64,000 nt of DNA from Coprobacter secundus. Lineage in GTDB: Bacteria > Bacteroidota > Bacteroidia > Bacteroidales > Coprobacteraceae. The notes under the pieces are model-generated. The model had not been told where the DNA came from, did no database searches, and worked only from the letters and a program-made list of their open reading frames with translations. The position numbers were made by a program, and so were the translations under genes. Shown here in pieces: positions 17,572 to 27,085 of the stretch (its first letter is position 1; each line of letters starts with the position of its first letter). Where the stretch lies: contig JTDA01000002.1 in NCBI GenBank assembly GCA_000803105.1, positions 310,001 through 374,000 of the forward strand. The letters are read 5' to 3'.

Positions 17572-18837
17572 ATGAAAGCACTGATGTTTGGATGGGAATT
17601 TCCTCCACATATCCTCGGAGGTTTGGGCACTGCAAGTTATGGCCTTACTAAAGGTATGGCCGAATGTGGTGATATGGAAATTACATTTGTAATTCCTAAA
17701 CCATGGGGAGACGAAGATAAAAGTTTTGCACATATCGTAGGCGCTGGTAATACTCCGGTTGTTTGGCGCGATATTCCTTGGGAGACAGCTTGTGAACGCC
17801 TCAGCTATTGCATGAATCCTCAAGAATATTATAGCTTGAGAGACCATATATATGCAGACTTTAGCTATATGCATACTAATGATTTGGGGTGTATTGAATT
17901 TTCCGGACGTTACCCCGATAACTTGCTTGAAGAAATAAACAATTACTCAATCGTTGCCGGTGTCATCGCTCGAACTTATCCTTGTGATATCATACATTCC
18001 CATGACTGGCTTACTTATCCAGCCGGAATCCATGCAAAACAGGTAACTGGCAAACCATTAGTTATACATGTGCACGCAACTGATTTCGATCGAAGTCGCG
18101 GAAATGTAAATCCGACGGTCTACGGAATTGAAAAAGACGGAATGGATCAAGCTGACCATATCATTACTGTAAGCAATTTAACGAGACAAACAGTTATAGA
18201 AAAATATCACATTGACCCGGCCAAAGTTACGACTGTACATAATGCCGTCGAACCATTGAGTGAAGACATTATGACCATACAAGTACCTAAAAATACTAAA
18301 GAAAAGGTTGTGACATTTTTAGGCCGTATCACAATGCAAAAAGGACCAGAATATTTTGTCGAAGCTGCTGCCCGAGTTCTAAAAAAGAGTAACAATGTAC
18401 GCTTTGTCATGGCTGGAAGCGGTGATATGATGAACAAAATGATACGTTTAGCAGCGCAAAGAAATATTTCGGACAGATTCCATTTTACAGGCTTTTTAAA
18501 AGGGAAACAGGTATACGAAATGTTGAAAGCTAGTGACGTGTATATCATGCCATCAGTTTCAGAACCTTTTGGCATTTCACCTTTAGAAGCTATGCAAGTG
18601 GGCGTACCATCTATTATCTCTAAGCAATCAGGATGCGCCGAAATATTAACAAACGTTATCAAAACTGATTATTGGGATATTGATGCCATGGCCGATGCCA
18701 TATATTCCATTATAACTTATCCTGCAATGTATCAGCAGCTTAAAGTCCAAGGAAAACTCGAAGTCGATGAAATCAAATGGAAATATGCCGGACAAAAAGT
18801 CATTGATATCTATCATAAAGTGATACAAAATAAATAA
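17572..18837 (+). CDS. GT4 glycosyltransferase, glycogen/starch synthase-like
   Basis: A 421-residue GT-B enzyme. The N-terminal nucleotide-sugar/acceptor domain begins MKALMFGWEFPPHILGGLGTA, with the Gly-rich loop typical of GT4 glucosyl donors. A central HSHDW motif follows. The C-terminal domain has FLGRITMQKGPEYF and the donor-binding EPFGISPLEA (an E-x7-E motif). It probably elongates alpha-1,4-glucan from a nucleotide-glucose donor. ADP- versus UDP-glucose cannot be told from sequence. Its place between a debranching enzyme and a GH57 supports a glycogen role. Confidence 0.88.
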   Translation: MKALMFGWEFPPHILGGLGTASYGLTKGMAECGDMEITFVIPKPWGDEDKSFAHIVGAGNTPVVWRDIPWETACERLSYCMNPQEYYSLRDHIYADFSYMHTNDLGCIEFSGRYPDNLLEEINNYSIVAGVIARTYPCDIIHSHDWLTYPAGIHAKQVTGKPLVIHVHATDFDRSRGNVNPTVYGIEKDGMDQADHIITVSNLTRQTVIEKYHIDPAKVTTVHNAVEPLSEDIMTIQVPKNTKEKVVTFLGRITMQKGPEYFVEAAARVLKKSNNVRFVMAGSGDMMNKMIRLAAQRNISDRFHFTGFLKGKQVYEMLKASDVYIMPSVSEPFGISPLEAMQVGVPSIISKQSGCAEILTNVIKTDYWDIDAMADAIYSIITYPAMYQQLKVQGKLEVDEIKWKYAGQKVIDIYHKVIQNK

Positions 18838-18870
18838 CTCTTCTATTAATGAATTAAATGCTATAAATAT

Positions 18871-20268
18871 ATGAAAACTATCTGTTTTTATTTTCAAATC
18901 CATCAGCCATTCCGCCTGAAACGTTATCGCTTTTTCGATATCGGTAATGACCACTATTATTATGATGATTTCAACAATGAAGAAATCATGCACCGTATTG
19001 CACAGCGATCTTATATACCAGCCAATTATACTTTGCTAGAGATGATTAAAAACTCAAATGGCAAATTTAAAGTGGCATTTTCTATTTCTGGAATAGCACT
19101 TGAACAACTAGAAATTTATGTTCCAGAATTTATAGATAGCATGAAAGAATTGGCCAAAACCGGTTGTGTAGAGTTCCTATCTGAAACATATGCCCACTCA
19201 TTGGCTTCACTAAAGGATCCTATCGAGTTTGCTAATCAGGTAAAAATGCATGATGACAAGATAGAAGCTTTATTCGGACAACGTCCCAAAGTCTTTCGCA
19301 ATACTGAGCTAATCTATTCTGACGATATAGCTTGTCAAATAGCAGATATGGGATTTAAAGGTTGTATCACTGAAGGTGCAAAACATATTCTCGGTTGGAA
19401 AAGTCCCAACTACCTATACAATTCTGCTGCAGCACCCAAGCTAAAGCTATTATTGAAAAACTATAAAGTAAGTGACGATATATCCTTTCGTTTTTCTAAC
19501 TATGAATGGAGTGAATATCCTCTTACAGCAGACAAATTCATTGGATGGATTGCTAATACCCCTGAATCTGAACAAATCGTGAATCTCTTCATGAATTATG
19601 AAACATTGGGAGAACTACAGCCTCGTGAAACAGGTATATTCGAATTTATGAAAGCTCTCCCACGTTTTGCCGAAGAAAAAGGAATCGGCTTTGCAACTCC
19701 AACAGAGATTATATCAAAAGTAAAACCCGTAGACTCTTTATCTATGCCATATCCGATTTCTTGGGCCGATGAAGAAAGAGATACGAGTGCCTGGCTGGGA
19801 AATGTTCTTCAAAACGAAGCTTTCGAAAAACTTTATTCAGTTGCAGAACGTGTTCGATTATGTGACGATCGCCGACTAAAACAAGACTGGAACTATTTAC
19901 AAACCAGTGACCACTTTTATTATATGTGTACTAAACACTTCAATGATGGAGCTGTCCATAGTCACTATAGCCCATACGAAACTCCCTACGAAGCATTCAC
20001 TAATTACATGAATGTATTGAGTGATTTTATTGTCAGAGTAGAAGCCCAATATCCAGCAGAAATAGAAAACGAAGAATTAAATGCTTTAATTACAACGATT
20101 AAAAACCAGGCTTCGGAAATAGAAATCTTACAAAAAGAGCTAAAATCTGCAAAGCTTGAGAAACAACAAGCTAAAACCAAGGCCGAAACTTCGAAATCTA
20201 AAGCAAAAGTCACAGCCAATAAAAATACAAAAGCTACGATTTCTTCAAAAACGACAACTAAAGTCTAA
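18871..20268 (+). CDS. GH57 alpha-glucan-active enzyme with altered catalytic motif
   Basis: A 465-residue protein of the GH57 alpha-amylase/glucanotransferase family. Conserved region 1 is HQPFR (11-15), region 3 is VFRNTELIYSD with the nucleophile Glu146, and region 4 is FMNYETLGE (240-248). In characterised GH57 enzymes the residue at position 242 is the acid/base Asp (D-x-E); here the codon is AAT (Asn). The following Phe and His of the usual YETFGEH are also changed, to Leu and Leu. The last 60 residues form a charged coiled coil (ASEIEILQKELKSAKLEKQQ) and then a Lys/Thr/Ser-rich tail. As third gene of the glycogen operon it should act on glycogen, but hydrolysis may be impaired. It may bind or scaffold instead, or use another residue. 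Confidence 0.88.
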   Translation: MKTICFYFQIHQPFRLKRYRFFDIGNDHYYYDDFNNEEIMHRIAQRSYIPANYTLLEMIKNSNGKFKVAFSISGIALEQLEIYVPEFIDSMKELAKTGCVEFLSETYAHSLASLKDPIEFANQVKMHDDKIEALFGQRPKVFRNTELIYSDDIACQIADMGFKGCITEGAKHILGWKSPNYLYNSAAAPKLKLLLKNYKVSDDISFRFSNYEWSEYPLTADKFIGWIANTPESEQIVNLFMNYETLGELQPRETGIFEFMKALPRFAEEKGIGFATPTEIISKVKPVDSLSMPYPISWADEERDTSAWLGNVLQNEAFEKLYSVAERVRLCDDRRLKQDWNYLQTSDHFYYMCTKHFNDGAVHSHYSPYETPYEAFTNYMNVLSDFIVRVEAQYPAEIENEELNALITTIKNQASEIEILQKELKSAKLEKQQAKTKAETSKSKAKVTANKNTKATISSKTTTKV

Positions 20269-20293
20269 ATCAAATTTTATAAAAGATAATATG

Positions 20294-20348
20294 AGGCTGT
20301 CTAACAACAAAAACGAGATTATCTAACTTTTTTGTTGTTAGATAGCCT
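20294..20348 (+). terminator. Terminator of the glycogen operon
   Basis: Twenty-base arms (20294-20313 and 20329-20348) pair with a single G:T wobble around a 15-base loop. A T-rich stretch follows. The arm begins AGGCTGTCTAAC, sharing the AGGCTG core of other terminators in the window. Confidence 0.8.
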
Positions 20349-20517
20349 TATATTTTTAATAAATTGATGATTGAAAAAAGAAAATACTATATGTCAAATG
20401 CTATACTGAATACTTTTTCTGAAATCATATCAATTTTCCACTCCTTTGTACTACTCACATAGTAACTATTACATTCTTTATTAACAACACAGTCATAAGT
20501 CTTTTCTTCTATAATAC
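20349..20517. other. Spacer between converging terminators, no gene seen
   Basis: The gap between the GH57 gene and the YugP-type gene is 313 bases in all. Its ends hold two terminators. The middle holds only a 31-codon open frame with no family features, which I do not call as a gene. Confidence 0.5.
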
Positions 20518-20544
20518 AAAAAAGGCTGCTTACACAAGCAGCCT
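20518..20544 (-). terminator. Terminator after the YugP-type protease gene
   Basis: A 9-bp stem AGGCTGCTT/AAGCAGCCT with a 4-base loop is followed on the minus strand by a run of T. Confidence 0.8.
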
Positions 20545-20581
20545 GATTCGTTTTATTCAAAGAAAATATATAAAAAGCTAG

Positions 20582-21265
20582 TCAGTCATCTCTTCTTCCT
20601 CCCAAAAATATGAGAATGTAATACACCAAAGTCGCCAATGAACTCAATGCTGCTACCACATAAGTATAAGCAGCCCACCTCAAAGCATCTTTTGCTTTAT
20701 CATGGGTATTCACATTTGTTATACCTGCACTCTCAAGCCATGCTAAAGCCCTCTGGCTGGCATTTATTTCTACTGGAAGCGTTACAAAACTAAATAACGT
20801 AGTCAATGCAAATAATATAATACCAAATAGCATCAATTGGGGGAATACTTGTAATGTCAGTATCCCAGCTAATAATACCCATTGCATCCATTGTGATGCA
20901 AAACTCACAACAGGTACCAATTTGGAACGCATTGTCAAAAAGGAATATGCTCGTGCGTGCTGAACTGCATGTCCACATTCATGGGCAGCAACTGCTGCAG
21001 CTGCTACACTATTGCTATAATATACATCCTGACTCAAATTTACAGTATGAGTTTCCGGATTATAATGATCGGTAAGGCGTCCTTCCACCGAAATCACTTT
21101 TACATCATTTATTCCATTATCTCGCAACATCTTTTCGGCAATATCTTTTCCCGTAAGACCATTCGGAATAGGAACTTTAGAATAGTTATCAAACTTTGCC
21201 TGTAACATTTTCTGTACGGCAAAACTGATTAAAGCAAATACAATAAATATTATATATATTCCCAT
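20582..21265 (-). CDS. YugP-type neutral zinc metallopeptidase (membrane)
   Basis: A 227-residue protein with an N-terminal membrane helix, a zinc-binding HECGHAVQHA motif (HExxH) in the middle, and three further hydrophobic segments, the last near the C terminus (YILIFLGGRRDD). Conserved surroundings (LTDHYNPETHTVNLS, LPVEINASQRALAWLE) identify the Zn_peptidase_2/YugP family. The protease is presumed active at the membrane. The substrate is unknown. A -7 box lies about 28 bases before the ATG and a strong terminator follows, so it is a single-gene unit. Confidence 0.9.
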   Translation of the reverse strand: MGIYIIFIVFALISFAVQKMLQAKFDNYSKVPIPNGLTGKDIAEKMLRDNGINDVKVISVEGRLTDHYNPETHTVNLSQDVYYSNSVAAAAVAAHECGHAVQHARAYSFLTMRSKLVPVVSFASQWMQWVLLAGILTLQVFPQLMLFGIILFALTTLFSFVTLPVEINASQRALAWLESAGITNVNTHDKAKDALRWAAYTYVVAALSSLATLVYYILIFLGGRRDD

Positions 21266-21292
21266 TTTAAATTTCTATTCTCATTTACATGA

Positions 21293-21300
21293 CAAATATA
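21293..21300 (-). promoter_or_regulatory. -7 box of the YugP-type gene
   Basis: The minus strand reads TATATTTG, matching TAnnTTTG, with a short leader to the start codon. Confidence 0.55.
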
Positions 21301-21601
21301 GAGATAAAATACAGACATAAATGTTAATAAAACATCCGATTAAAAACAAATTATGTTAATATGCAAATATTTCACTTTGTACTTCAAATGAATGCTTTAT
21401 TTTTATATATCTTATTTTCAATAACTTATATCAAAAATATAGTTTTTTTTAATCATACTGTATATAATTTTATTAAATAAAACAGAGAAAGGCTATATTG
21501 AAAAAATAAGATTTTATACTCTTCAGCAAATCATCTCTCGAACTATACATCTACTAAAAGCCTATCTCATATTAGTTTATTATCCCAATAAACGAAGAGA
21601 T
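21301..21601. other. AT-rich spacer, nothing recognised
   Basis: About 300 bases upstream of the YugP-type promoter and downstream of the DUF6125 gene. I see no ORF with family features, no RNA gene and no strong hairpin. Confidence 0.5.
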
Positions 21602-22117
21602 TCATACATCTTCTTTCAATGTAAATTCCCAAGCACAAGCACAAGTAGGATCTTTCACTTCTGGGAAACAGCTTATAACTTCACAATTTATACGAGAATC
21701 AATAGTAGATGCAAAATATTTATACTCCATAAAACCTGCAGCTAAACAGGGATGATACAACATACCTTTTCTCGAACGCGCATTTTGTACATGACAATCA
21801 ACAATACGGTATATCAATTTATTTCCATTTATTATCGTCTCTGTATGATTCAGTAATGAATTAAAATGAAAATTCAATGCTTGAGATAAACCCTGTAATC
21901 CAGGATATTCCGGCAATTTCAAAAACTTTTTTATTCGACGAGCCTCTGCCTGTGTAAATCGTTGCCAAACATCACAGTCATGCCACATAGCATCATCCAT
22001 TCCCTTCTTTTTTTCCAATGACTGAAACCATACCCCATCCAATGCTGACATATTTTTAGCCATTATACGTATGTAATCTATCAATTGTTCTTTTGTAAGA
22101 TTCTCTAAAACATCCAT
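21602..22117 (-). CDS. DUF6125 family protein
   Basis: A 171-residue soluble protein from the preferred start MDVLENLTKEQLIDYIRIMAKN. It has the conserved pattern LDGVWFQSLE, then MWHDCDVWQRFTQAEARRIKKFL, YRIVDCHVQNARSRKG, and a cysteine-rich C terminus (CEVISCFPEVKDPTCACAWEF). Such proteins are often listed as DUF6125 or as relatives of L-2-amino-thiazoline-4-carboxylate hydrolase. The reaction is unproven. The paired Cys and His residues suggest a metal site. The upstream in-frame ATG lies inside the nuo terminator hairpin, which favours the shorter start. It follows nuoN in the same direction but is separated by that terminator. Confidence 0.75.
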   Translation of the reverse strand: MDVLENLTKEQLIDYIRIMAKNMSALDGVWFQSLEKKKGMDDAMWHDCDVWQRFTQAEARRIKKFLKLPEYPGLQGLSQALNFHFNSLLNHTETIINGNKLIYRIVDCHVQNARSRKGMLYHPCLAAGFMEYKYFASTIDSRINCEVISCFPEVKDPTCACAWEFTLKEDV

Positions 22118-22137
22118 GACTGTTCTTTCAAAAAAAA

Positions 22138-22171
22138 TTGACGACGTACCGGATATCCGACACGTCGTCAA
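22138..22171 (-). terminator. Terminator of the nuo-atp gene run
   Basis: A 34-base near-palindrome with 10-bp outer arms (TTGACGACGT/ACGTCGTCAA) and an inner CGGATATCCG is followed on the minus strand by eight T residues. It lies about 40 bases past nuoN. Confidence 0.9.
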
Positions 22172-22212
22172 CAAAAAATATTTATTTAAAAAATTCTCTC
22201 AAAATCATCTAA

Positions 22213-23643
22213 TTATAAACCAAAAACACCAAAACTTACCTGATATATCTGGGTATAGATAACACTAATAATTCCTAACAGTACAATACCTAATACACAA
22301 ACTGAGATACTCAACCTCAAAGCTCCGGAAGACTGAAAAGAAGGAATTACACAATCATCTTGATGTATAAACATCGCCTTAACAACTAACAAATAATAAT
22401 ACAACGAAATGATTGTATTAATGAGGGCTATCAATACTAAAATATAAAATCCTTGTTCAGCAGCAGCAGCAAAAATAAAGAATTTACTAAAAAATCCGGC
22501 AAAGGGAGGAATACCAGCTAAAGAAAACATTGCTAACATCATAGCCAAACTCAATTTCGGATTAGTCCGATAGAGCCCATTATAATCGTCCATAGATACT
22601 CTATCTGTTTTATTTTCTATTGCAGAAATAACTCCGAAAGCCGCCAAATTAGAAAATATATATACCAATACATAATATACCAAAGATCCCATACCAGCTG
22701 CACTACCAGCAATGATACCTAACATAATATAACCGGCCTGAGAGATAGAAGAAAAAGCTAAAAAACGTTTTAGATTTTTCTGACGAATGGCAAATAGGTT
22801 ACCAATCGTAATAGTCGCTATTATCAGACCATACAAAATTGGTTGCCACACAGACTCTACTGCAGGAAATACCTTAAACAAAACCAATGCTAAAGCAAAT
22901 ACTGCCGCACCTTTTGATATGACTGACAAATAGGATGTAACCTGTGTCGGTGCACCTTCATATACATCTGCTGTCCAAAGATGAAATGGAACCAAAGAAA
23001 TTTTGAATCCCATACCAGCCAAAAAGAATACCAATCCTACCATTGCCAATGGAGTATCTCCTATCCGAGCTGCAATATCTTCAAAATATAATGTTCCAGT
23101 AACTCCATAAACATAAGAAAGTCCCAATAACATAAGAGCTGAAGAGAACACAGCTATAAATACATATTTTGCTGCAGCCTCATAAGAGTCATGACGGAAC
23201 TTTTCCATTGCGACCAATGTAGCAATAGGAAGAGAAGCTGTCTCAAGCCCAACAAAGAATAAAAGGAAATTACCCGACGAAATCATCAAGTACATTCCTA
23301 ATAGAGTCATTAGGGTCAATATATAAAATTCACCTCTACGCACAACGACATGTTCCAGCTTGGTCCAAGCAACCGATTGGATAAATACCAATAATGTACC
23401 TATATTGAGTATGGTTTTCACAATCGAAATAATAGGAGATATCTGATACATTCCAGCAAAAGATGAATCTGGGACGGAAGGTATTATATTAAAAATAGTC
23501 TGCGCAGCCAATAAGACACAAGCTGTCACGGAAAAAAGTTTTTGGCTTTTCTTTGAGCCGAATGTATCGTAAAAAAACAGCAGCACAATAACCACTATCA
23601 ACGACAGCTCCCCGCGCATCAATAAGAAATTTGAATAATCCAT
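22213..23643 (-). CDS. nuoN: NADH-quinone oxidoreductase subunit N
   Basis: A 476-residue Mrp-antiporter-like membrane subunit of complex I with about 14 helices. It forms one of three ion-translocation half-channels. Family blocks include FFVGLETASLPIATLVAMEKF (with the conserved Glu on the fifth helix), GFKISLVPFHLWTADVYEGAP and AFSSISQAGYIMLG. It is the last nuo gene, 10 bp after nuoM, and a strong terminator follows. Confidence 0.96.
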   Translation of the reverse strand: MDYSNFLLMRGELSLIVVIVLLFFYDTFGSKKSQKLFSVTACVLLAAQTIFNIIPSVPDSSFAGMYQISPIISIVKTILNIGTLLVFIQSVAWTKLEHVVVRRGEFYILTLMTLLGMYLMISSGNFLLFFVGLETASLPIATLVAMEKFRHDSYEAAAKYVFIAVFSSALMLLGLSYVYGVTGTLYFEDIAARIGDTPLAMVGLVFFLAGMGFKISLVPFHLWTADVYEGAPTQVTSYLSVISKGAAVFALALVLFKVFPAVESVWQPILYGLIIATITIGNLFAIRQKNLKRFLAFSSISQAGYIMLGIIAGSAAGMGSLVYYVLVYIFSNLAAFGVISAIENKTDRVSMDDYNGLYRTNPKLSLAMMLAMFSLAGIPPFAGFFSKFFIFAAAAEQGFYILVLIALINTIISLYYYLLVVKAMFIHQDDCVIPSFQSSGALRLSISVCVLGIVLLGIISVIYTQIYQVSFGVFGL

Positions 23644-23653
23644 ACTCTATATA

Positions 23654-25141
23654 TTATAAGCGTTCAATAATCGTGTTTATACTTTGGCTAATCATATCGG
23701 ATACCCACGACGGCATCATCCCCAATCCTGCAACTGCAGCAATCAGTGTTATTGCTGAAAGACGTTCAAACCAAGAAGCATCTGTCAACTGACGATGTGC
23801 TTCGTTCTGTACAGGTCCATACAGCAACTTTCCTACTACTCGTAGTATATATACCGCTGTAATTACAATCGAAGTACAAGCTACAATCGTAAATACGCGA
23901 TGGAAAGTATCTGTATGCTGGAATGAGCCAACAAATACTGTCATTTCGGCAATAAATCCACTTAATCCCGGAAGCCCTAATGAAGCAAAACCAGCAATCA
24001 CATAACATACAGACAAAAACGGCATAATTTTCATCAATCCACCCATCTCACGAATATCACGAGTGTGCGTACGTCCGTATATCATACCAATAAGGGCAAA
24101 GAACAAAGCTGTCATTAAACCGTGTGACAACATTTGCAAAACCGCTCCCGTCATTGCCGTAGTATTTAACATCAATATAGCAAATAGAACTAAACCACAG
24201 TGACTTACAGACGAATAAGCATTAATGTATTTTAAGTCTTTCTGGACACAAGCACTGAATGCCCCATAAACGACGCTAATACCAGTCAAAATAAGGAAAA
24301 TCCAAGCCAATTCATTCGCAGCTTCTGGCATCAGATAGATAGCTACTCGAAAGCACCCATATCCTCCAAGTTTCATTAACACTCCAGCATGTAGCATAGA
24401 CACTGCGGTTGGAGCCGATGCATGACCATCAGGAGACCATGTATGGAATGGGAACATAGCTCCTAAAACTCCAAATCCGACAAAAGTAAGAGGGAAAAAC
24501 AGATATTGAGCACTCATCGGAATAGCATGGTTCTTTGCTATTTCAAGAATATTCATTGTAAAATGTCCATCCGCTGAAGAATGGAAATAGATTCCTAAAA
24601 TTCCGACCAATAGGAAAGCTGAACCACCCATCAACATTAATGTCAATTTCATCGCCGAATAATTTTTATTTCCACTCCCCCAAACTCCAATCAACAAATA
24701 CATCGGGATAAGAGCGACCTCATAGAACATAAACATGGTAAAAAGGTCGATAGAAATAAAGAATCCAAATACTCCAATTGACAAAAGAATCAACCAAAGG
24801 AAAAATTCCTTAGGCAATGGAGATATTTTCCACGAAGCAAAAACCCCTGCAAAAACAATTATTGCCGACAACAAAAGCATTGCAACGGATACTCCGTCAA
24901 CTCCCACAGCATAATGAATATTCAGTGGAGCATACCACATAGAACTTGCAGTAAATAACATCTCTGCAGTATTACCGGAAGCTCGTTCCTGCAAATAAAG
25001 GAAAACCAAGCTTATTGCCAGTAATAACTGAATAGAGGAGCCTACAACAGCTACCCACCGTATCTGTTTCATCCCTTTTGACAAAGCCAACCCGACCATC
25101 ATCAACAGGGGTATAAGCACAAATAATGATAAAAAATTCAT
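23654..25141 (-). CDS. nuoM: NADH-quinone oxidoreductase subunit M
   Basis: A 495-residue antiporter-like membrane subunit of complex I. It shows the family signature: FMFYEVALIPMYLLIGVWG (conserved membrane Glu), LGAMFPFHTWSPDGHASAPT (the discontinuous-helix region), and AYSSVSHCGLVLFA. It pumps ions in the distal membrane arm next to NuoL. It lies 35 bp after nuoL and 10 bp before nuoN. Confidence 0.97.
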   Translation of the reverse strand: MNFLSLFVLIPLLMMVGLALSKGMKQIRWVAVVGSSIQLLLAISLVFLYLQERASGNTAEMLFTASSMWYAPLNIHYAVGVDGVSVAMLLLSAIIVFAGVFASWKISPLPKEFFLWLILLSIGVFGFFISIDLFTMFMFYEVALIPMYLLIGVWGSGNKNYSAMKLTLMLMGGSAFLLVGILGIYFHSSADGHFTMNILEIAKNHAIPMSAQYLFFPLTFVGFGVLGAMFPFHTWSPDGHASAPTAVSMLHAGVLMKLGGYGCFRVAIYLMPEAANELAWIFLILTGISVVYGAFSACVQKDLKYINAYSSVSHCGLVLFAILMLNTTAMTGAVLQMLSHGLMTALFFALIGMIYGRTHTRDIREMGGLMKIMPFLSVCYVIAGFASLGLPGLSGFIAEMTVFVGSFQHTDTFHRVFTIVACTSIVITAVYILRVVGKLLYGPVQNEAHRQLTDASWFERLSAITLIAAVAGLGMMPSWVSDMISQSINTIIERL

Positions 25142-25176
25142 AATTACTTTATTTTAATATCTTGCAACCAATTGTA

Positions 25177-27063
25177 TTATAAGCAAATTACCAGTAATGC
25201 TATTACCAAAGCTCCCATTAAGAATATCCATGCATAAGACTGCAATTGTCCTGACTGCAAACCTCGAATTTTGTAAGAAACAGTCTGAGTCAACCATGCA
25301 AACATATTCATTGTTCCGTCAACCACGTGGCGGTCAAACCATGCAATCGGCGAACAAATACCGTTAAAAATAATCTTATGGGTAATAAACTGGTATACTT
25401 CATCAATATAAAAACGATGATAAGCCCATTTATACAAACCGCTCATGGCAGTAGCCATACGAGCAGGCTTATCATTCGGATTCTTATACAACCATGTCGC
25501 AATCGCTATACCAATAAGGGCAACAACGACACTGGTAACAGCAACAGACATCTCAATATGTATATGGTATGGTAGCCCATCGCTTGTTACGAACTCCCCA
25601 AAAGGAATAAATCCTGCCAAACAAGTTACCAAAGCCAAGAAAATCAGAGGGAGATACATTGACTTCGGAGCTTCATGAGGTGTATGCTCATGATTAGCTT
25701 CTTTCCCCCAAAATATATTATAATACAGCCTAAACATATAAAATGCGGTAAGGCCAGCAACTACCGTCATCCAAATACCCCAAAATGCACTTTTCTGGAA
25801 TGTTGCAGCAAGAATTTCATCTTTACTAAAAAAACCTGAAAACGGAGGTATACCTGCAATAGCCAAACAAGCGATCAAGAATGTTATATGTGTCACAGGC
25901 ATATATTTACGAAGTCCACCCATATGTGACATCTCATTCGAATGCACTGCATGGATAATAGCTCCAGCACCCAAGAATAATAGAGCTTTGAACATTGCAT
26001 GTGTAAATAAATGGAACATTGAGGCCATATATCCTAACCCGTGGTCAGCACTTGCGACACCTAACGCTACCATCATAAATGCAATCTGAGAAATCGTAGA
26101 AAAAGCCAACACTCTTTTAATATCAGTTTGCACACAAGCAACTACAGCTGCATACAATGCAGTAAACGCTCCCACATAAGTTATTAAATCCAAGACTTCC
26201 GGTACTTGGCAATATACCGGGAATAATCGAGCCACCAAATAAACACCTGCGACCACCATAGTAGCAGCATGTATAAGAGCCGATACTGGAGTAGGTCCTT
26301 CCATTGCATCAGGCAACCAAATATGTAATGGGAACATAGCAGATTTCCCAGCACCTCCCATAAATATAAGAGACATAGCCCAAACACCAACAGACAATCC
26401 CATAAACGTCTTACCAGCCATTGAACTCAAAGCATTTCCAGTGGTAAGCGTATTGAAATCGAAAGTTTGTGCAAAATAAGACAAAATAAGAATTCCTATC
26501 AAGAATCCTAAATCAGCAAAACGAGTCACAATAAACGCCTTTTTCGAAGCTGACACTGCTGAAGGCTTTGTATAATAGAACCCGATAAGCAAATAGGATG
26601 ATGCACCCACCAACTCCCAAAAAATATACATCTGGAAAATATTGGTAGCAACAACCAATCCTAACATTGAAAAACTAAATAGCGACAAAAATGCAAAATA
26701 ACGTTGGAAACCTACTTCTCCATGCATGTAGCCCATACTATAAATATGAACCATAAGAGATACTGTCGTAATGACAACAAGCATCATCACTGAAATCGGG
26801 TCTAAAAGGATACCGAGATCAATATGTAATGCATCAGTAAATCGCAACCACTCAAAATTCACTGGAATTAACGTTGCAAATTTACCATCAATTCGTGGCA
26901 TCGAAAAATATTGTACAGCTGCCGTATAAGCCAATGCCGTAATAACGGCCAACCCTGTAGTACCTAAAAGACCTGCTACACGGTGTGACATTTTATGACC
27001 GAACAAGCCAAGTACAAGAAACATGACCATCGGCAATAAGAGTATAATCAAAGAATATTCCAT
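25177..27063 (-). CDS. nuoL: NADH-quinone oxidoreductase subunit L
   Basis: A 628-residue subunit, the largest antiporter-like membrane subunit of complex I. It has FWELVGASSYLLIGFYYTKP (essential Glu), MFPLHIWLPDAMEGPTPVSALIHAATMV (key Lys/His), AFSTISQIAFMMVALG, and the C-terminal extension with the lateral helix along the membrane arm. It is distinguished from NuoM and NuoN by that extension and its length. It is 22 bp after nuoK. Confidence 0.97.
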   Translation of the reverse strand: MEYSLIILLLPMVMFLVLGLFGHKMSHRVAGLLGTTGLAVITALAYTAAVQYFSMPRIDGKFATLIPVNFEWLRFTDALHIDLGILLDPISVMMLVVITTVSLMVHIYSMGYMHGEVGFQRYFAFLSLFSFSMLGLVVATNIFQMYIFWELVGASSYLLIGFYYTKPSAVSASKKAFIVTRFADLGFLIGILILSYFAQTFDFNTLTTGNALSSMAGKTFMGLSVGVWAMSLIFMGGAGKSAMFPLHIWLPDAMEGPTPVSALIHAATMVVAGVYLVARLFPVYCQVPEVLDLITYVGAFTALYAAVVACVQTDIKRVLAFSTISQIAFMMVALGVASADHGLGYMASMFHLFTHAMFKALLFLGAGAIIHAVHSNEMSHMGGLRKYMPVTHITFLIACLAIAGIPPFSGFFSKDEILAATFQKSAFWGIWMTVVAGLTAFYMFRLYYNIFWGKEANHEHTPHEAPKSMYLPLIFLALVTCLAGFIPFGEFVTSDGLPYHIHIEMSVAVTSVVVALIGIAIATWLYKNPNDKPARMATAMSGLYKWAYHRFYIDEVYQFITHKIIFNGICSPIAWFDRHVVDGTMNMFAWLTQTVSYKIRGLQSGQLQSYAWIFLMGALVIALLVICL

Positions 27064-27085
27064 AGTTTGTTGTTTAAAGCAATAA

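Noticed and set aside
20378..20473. 31-codon frame between two terminators
   Set aside because: No family features, no -7 box, and it lies in a spacer of convergent transcription.
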